Assembly (NCBI GenBank): GCA_021234155.1
Contig: JAJEKV010000081.1
Span: 4,179,069 to 4,243,068, forward strand
Direction: 5' to 3'
Length of the DNA: 64,000 nt
Origin: Isoetes taiwanensis
Lineage: Eukaryota; Streptophyta; Lycopodiopsida; Isoetales; Isoetaceae
Shown here: in pieces, positions 59,411 through 64,000 of the stretch
Position numbering within the stretch: the stretch's first letter is position 1
Layout of the letters: each line of letters begins with the position of its first letter
Position numbers and translations under genes: made by a program
The notes under the pieces: model-generated
Database searches by the model: none
Told to the model about the DNA's origin: nothing
What the model saw: the letters and a program-made list of their open reading frames with translations, nothing else

Positions 59411-62400
59411 AACGGGCGCTTCTGCTGCCCGTACAAGTAGGGTATGTTTTCAGACTCGTGGCACTTTCACACAAACTTCTGAGTGCCATCAAGGACCTTA
59501 ATGGAGCATTGAAGTAGTGGAATGAATCCACTTCAGGTGTGCTTTCCATCACATAAAATTCCCGCCGGTGCACAAGAATGAGGAAAGATTCATGTTATCA
59601 ATTAGAAAATGCATTTGTATGTGCAAACGTATGTATTAGATTCCTCCTAATCTTATCTTCAATAACATACAATGGGTTAGGACATTGAACATTTTTGGAT
59701 AGGTGCTCGAATAGTGCATTCAAACAATGAGAGTGCAATTGTCCACTTTGTTAAAAGTACCATTTTGTTTTCCACATTTGGATGAACATAAGGGGCACAT
59801 TGTTCGCTATGGGTGGATTGTGGTTTACAAATCCCAATGCCCAACGTACAATCGGGAAGAAAGGCTTCCATTACAGAGTTTTTCCTTTAGGTGGAATACT
59901 GCAATGGTAAGCAACACATGAGCAATTCTAACAATTTTACTTACATTAATAATATATGTCACCATGTGCTATGTTATTTTGTCATTTTTTGCAATGGACA
60001 GTATTGCAAAAGGCTGCAATGGCCCAATGACAAACACGTATAGAGGCCACTATGATAGTATAAAAGTTTTATGATGATGATAATGGAGCTTCGCACAAAG
60101 GGATTTTTTCAATATCACTTAGACACCTCAATAGTATTTCATTTGCAATGCTGCCTTATTTTTTATCAGACACATGGTTGGGTACCTACAACAGGCTGTC
60201 AAACAATAGTAAGCATCAACATCATTCTATGCTAATTTGTCAATTTCATGATTAGATTCTTCCCTCGAATGTTGCTCAAATTCTAGTGGGATACTGCCCT
60301 TTCTATCTATCTATCTTCTAACAAAGTAGTATTATTAATGTACAAAAGCAAGTTCAAGATTTGTCAAGTCCAATGCACCTTAAAGGTGAGATAACACAAC
60401 AAAGACGGAGTTCCATGAATCACAAACCGTCAAATATTTTTGGTTAGTAAAGCTTTGAAATCTTTTGATTGTTATGGTTTTAGGGTTCAAAAGATACAAA
60501 ATGTAATTTCTCTCTTTGGAAATAAGATCGGCCTCAAAAAGAGATGTAGCAAGCAATTTTGATAATTGATTACTCTATAACGCTGTCAAAAGATCTCATA
60601 GGATGTCTTGATCTTATTTTGAGAGCTCTCAAAAACATGAAGAGTAACCGAATGATTGGTTCCCCATTTGTCGTCAGATTTTGGGGGGGAAGGTTTTCCT
60701 AAGAAAATTCTGACACGAAATTTTGTATGGAACCAAGTTAAGACATGTCTCATTTCTCACTGTGGAAAACCAAAATTATTGGCTTGAAAATCACACACCC
60801 ATGCATGCCCATCATGGCCATCCATACACCCCAATGAGGTGGCAGCCGATTACGCGATGGATACTTATTATTGTTCATTTCATATTTAAACTCTGGTCTT
60901 TCATTATTAAGGCTCAAAATGCTTGCGCACTCATTGTATAAATGGAATCGAGGGAGTTCAACTAGTAACGCAGTTTCGCTGTCGCGTATGTAAGTAGGGT
61001 ATAAGCCAGAGACTCGTGGCACTCATTAATAAACTTGAGTGCCATCAAGGACCCTAATGGACTCATTTGTAAGTAGTGGAATAACCATCATTCTTGTGTG
61101 TGCTTTCTTCCTATCACATAAATTCTGACAATGGTGCATTAAGAATGAGGAAAGATTCATGTTATCAACTGTTGCATTTGTATGCAAACGACGTATTAGA
61201 TTCCTCCTAATCTTATCTTCAATAACATATAATGGGTTAGGACATTGAACATTTTGGATAGGTGCTCGAATAGTGCATTCAAACAATGAGAGGTAATTGT
61301 CCACTTTGTTAAAAGTACCCATTTTGTTTTCCACATTTGGATGAACATAAGGCACATTGTTCGCTATGGGTGGATTGTGGTTACAACTAATGCTCCAGAT
61401 AATAATTGGGAAGAAAGGGCTGACAGTTTTTTCCTTTAGTGGAATACTGCAATGGTGGGCAACACATGAGCAATTCTAACAATTTTACTTACATTAATAA
61501 TATATGTCACCATGTGCTATGTTATTTATTATTTTTGCAATGGACAGTAATAGTAAAGGCCGTAATGGCCCAATGACAAACACGTATAGAGGCCACTATG
61601 ATAGTATAAAAGTTTATAGCAATATTTGTCATTTTTGCAATGGACAGTATTGCAAAGGCTGCAATAACCCAATGACAAACGCATTATAGAGCCACTATGA
61701 TAGTATGAAATTTTTGTGATGACGATGTGGAGCTTAGCACAAAGAGTTTTTCAATATCATAGATTTACCTCAATAGTATTTCATTTGCAATGCTGCCCTT
61801 ATTTTTTATTGCACATGCATGGGTGCCCACAACAGGCGTCGAACAATGGTAAGCATAAACATCATTCTGCTAATTTGTCAATTTCATGATTAGATTCTTC
61901 CCTGAATGTTGCTCCATTCTGAGTGGGATACTACCCTTTCTATCTATCTATCTTCTATGTAAAGTAGTATTATTAATATTTTAAAAGCCAGTTCAAGATT
62001 TGTCAGTCGATGCACCTTAAAGGTGAGATAACACAACAAAACATCGAATTGCACCCATGGGTCCGTGCATGAACCTATTAACTTTTATTTTGGTTAGTAA
62101 AGCTTTGGGAAATCTTTGATTGTTATGGTTTTAGGGTTCAAAAAAAGATACAAATGTAGTCTCTCTTTGAAATAAGGTCGGCCTCGAAAGAGATGTATGA
62201 GAAGCAATTTTACGATCATGATTACTCTACTAACGTTGCCGAAAGATCCCTATAGGATGTCTTGATCTTATTTTGAGAAACCTAAAGCTATGAAAGATAA
62301 AGCTTGAATTGATTGGCTCCCGTTCTTTGTAGTATTTTGTGGGGAAGGTTTTCCCCAGGAAGAATGTTAAATTTAATATGGAGACAGTTAAAGGCATTGC

Positions 62401-64000
62401 CATTTACTGTGGAAAACCCAAAATTATTGACGTGACACACCATGCATGCCATCGCTGGCCATCCATACACACAATGAGGTGGCATTATCACGGACGCGGT
62501 GGATGGGCGGCGTCATTATTTATATTTAGCTCGCAGGTCTTTCATTTATTAAAGGTCCGGGAATGCTTTGAGGACTCATTGGTAAATGGAATTGAGGTTC
62601 AACTAATAGCGTGTTGCGGCGTTGCCGTGCACGCCAAAGTAGGAATGTTTTGGTAGAACTGTGGCACTTTCACACAAACTTGGGTGCATCAAGGACTAAC
62701 TAATGGATCATTTGTAAGTAGTGGAATAACCATTCTTGTGTGTGCTTTCCTATCACATAAATTAAATGATGGTGCGTGGGAATGAGAAAAGATTCATGTT
62801 ATCAATTAGAAAATGCATTTGTATGTGCAAACGTATGTATTAGATTCCTCCTAATCTTATCTTCCAATAACATACAGTAAGGTTAGGACGTGAACATTTT
62901 TGGATAGAGTGCTCGAATAGTGCATTCAAACAATGAGAGTGCAATTGTCCACTTTGTTAAAAGTACCATTTTGTTTTTCCACATTTGGATGAGGAACATA
63001 AGGGGGCACATTGTTAAGCTATGGGTGGATTGTGAAGTTTACAAACTTGGGTAACTGCGTTGATAATAATTTGGGAAGAAAGAATTTGATTCTGATGGTT
63101 TTTTTTTCCTTTAGGTGGAACTCGCAATGGTAAAGCAACACATGAGCAATTCTAACAATTTTACTTACAGTAAGCAATATATGTCACCATGTCTTTATGT
63201 TATTTGTCATTTTACAATGAACCCAGGTATGCAAAAATACCAATATTTAATGACAAACACGTATAGAGCCACTATGATAGTATAAAAGTTTTTATGATGA
63301 TGATGATAATGGAGCTTAGCACAAAGGGATTTTCAATATACTTAGACACCTCAATAGTATTTCATTTGCAATCTTGGCTTATTTTTATTGCACATGCATG
63401 GGTGCCCACAACAGGCTGTCAAACAATAGTACTTTTAAACATCATTCTGTATATGGTATTAAATTTCATGATTAGATTCTTCCCTCGAATGTTGCTCGAA
63501 AATTCTAGTGGGATACTGCCCTTTCTATCTATCTATCTTAACCCACAACAAAGTAGTATTATTAATGTACAAAAGCAAGTTCAAGATTTGTCAGGTCAAT
63601 GCACCTTAAGGTGAGATAACACAACAAAACATCGGAGGTGCACCCATGAATCAAGATGCCATGAACCCTATTAGCTGCTATTTTTGGTTAATAAAGCTTT
63701 GGTATCTCTTTGATTGTTATGGTTTTAGGGTTCAAAAAAGATACAAAAATGCATTCTCTCTTTGAAATAAGATCGACCTCAAAAGAGATGTAGCAGCTTA
63801 ATTTTGATCTTTGATTATATAGTTGTCGAAAGATCCCTATAGGATGTCTTGATATCTTATTTTGTCCCTAAAACATGAAAGGTAAACTGAATTGATTGGC
63901 TCCCATTTCTTTAAATGTCATTATTTGTGGGGAAGGTTTTCCCAGGAAGAGAATGTGCAGAAATTTTGTATGGAACCAAGTTAGCAATACATGTGGCACC
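59285..64000. repeat. Tandem array of a ~1.6-kb unit, three copies, open at the right edge
   Basis: The anchor TATTAGATTCCTCCTAATCT occurs at 59634, 61194 and about 62839. AGGGTTCAAAA.GATACAAA occurs near 60485, 62133 and 63728. Spacing is therefore about 1560-1650 bp. All intervening blocks keep order and orientation. Copies differ by numerous 1-5-bp indels. Open frames of 60-110 codons appear in single copies only and are interrupted in the others, so coding is doubtful. The unit also shares its first block with the repeat at 1-470. The third copy runs off the window. Confidence 0.93.
61535..61712. repeat. ~90-bp duplication inside the second unit
   Basis: TTTTTGCAATGGACAGTA to ACTATGATAGTAT occurs twice in succession in copy 2 but once in copies 1 and 3, which explains part of its extra length. 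Confidence 0.85.

Noticed and set aside
59677..63614. Protein-coding frames in the 1.6-kb tandem units
   Set aside because: Each frame is open in only one copy and shifted in the others. No domain is recognised, so coding could not be supported.

Overview
The window is nuclear DNA from a land plant, rich in transposable elements. The evidence for a plant is an initiator-Met tRNA primer site in a Ty3/gypsy element, telo-box/TATA and site II promoter motifs, and broken pieces of plant gene families: phenylalanine ammonia-lyase, a BIR-type LRR receptor, MATH-BTB (BPM), respiratory burst oxidase, F-box and an LRR receptor-like protein. The LINE and DUF7869-like sequences and the repeat load suggest a large-genome non-flowering plant, possibly a fern. 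That placement is an inference, not a demonstration. I found no intact, expressed-looking protein gene. Almost everything recognisable is a mobile element, a relic of one, or a gene fragment.

Layout. 1-0.87 kb: dispersed repeat, related to 58.2-59.4 kb. 0.87-2.2 kb: unrecognised. 2.34-5.79 kb: 5'-truncated LINE on the minus strand, ending in an ATT microsatellite and carrying a 320-bp MITE inside its reverse transcriptase. 5.8-6.9 kb: DUF7869-like transposase relic. 7.38-7.84 kb: MATH-BTB fragment. 9.82-10.57 kb: LRR ectodomain plus membrane segment with a frameshift and no kinase. 12.66-15.2 kb: LINE 5' half joined directly to the 3' part of a PAL coding sequence and a poly(A) tract, which looks like a chimeric retrocopy. 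15.2-29.3 kb: mostly low-complexity intergenic DNA with local duplications, a promoter-like site (22.1 kb), an RBOH exon fragment (24.1 kb) and an F-box fragment (27.5 kb).

29.31-51.66 kb is one nested structure. A minus-strand Ty3/gypsy chromovirus-like element (two ~1-kb LTRs, matching TGTTT target duplications, PBS and PPT visible) is split twice. A 13.6-kb element with 32-bp terminal inverted repeats (30909-44506) sits in the integrase, and a 2.0-kb CACTA element (46059-48044) sits in the reverse transcriptase. Without both, about 6.8 kb remains, a normal gypsy length. The 13.6-kb insert holds GA/GT microsatellites, a 1.5-kb array of a ~19-bp unit, kilobase-scale palindromes, a hAT-type MITE with an 8-bp duplication, a second small inverted-repeat element, a near-perfect 119-bp-arm hairpin, and a promoter-plus-ATG block that may be captured host sequence.

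51.7-64 kb: unrecognised DNA, a decayed LRR receptor-like gene on the minus strand (54.7-57.05 kb), a short minisatellite, and a tandem array of a ~1.6-kb unit that runs off the right edge. From about 44.5 kb rightward, related copies differ by many single-base indels. This could be age or uncorrected base-calling, and should temper any reading-frame argument there.
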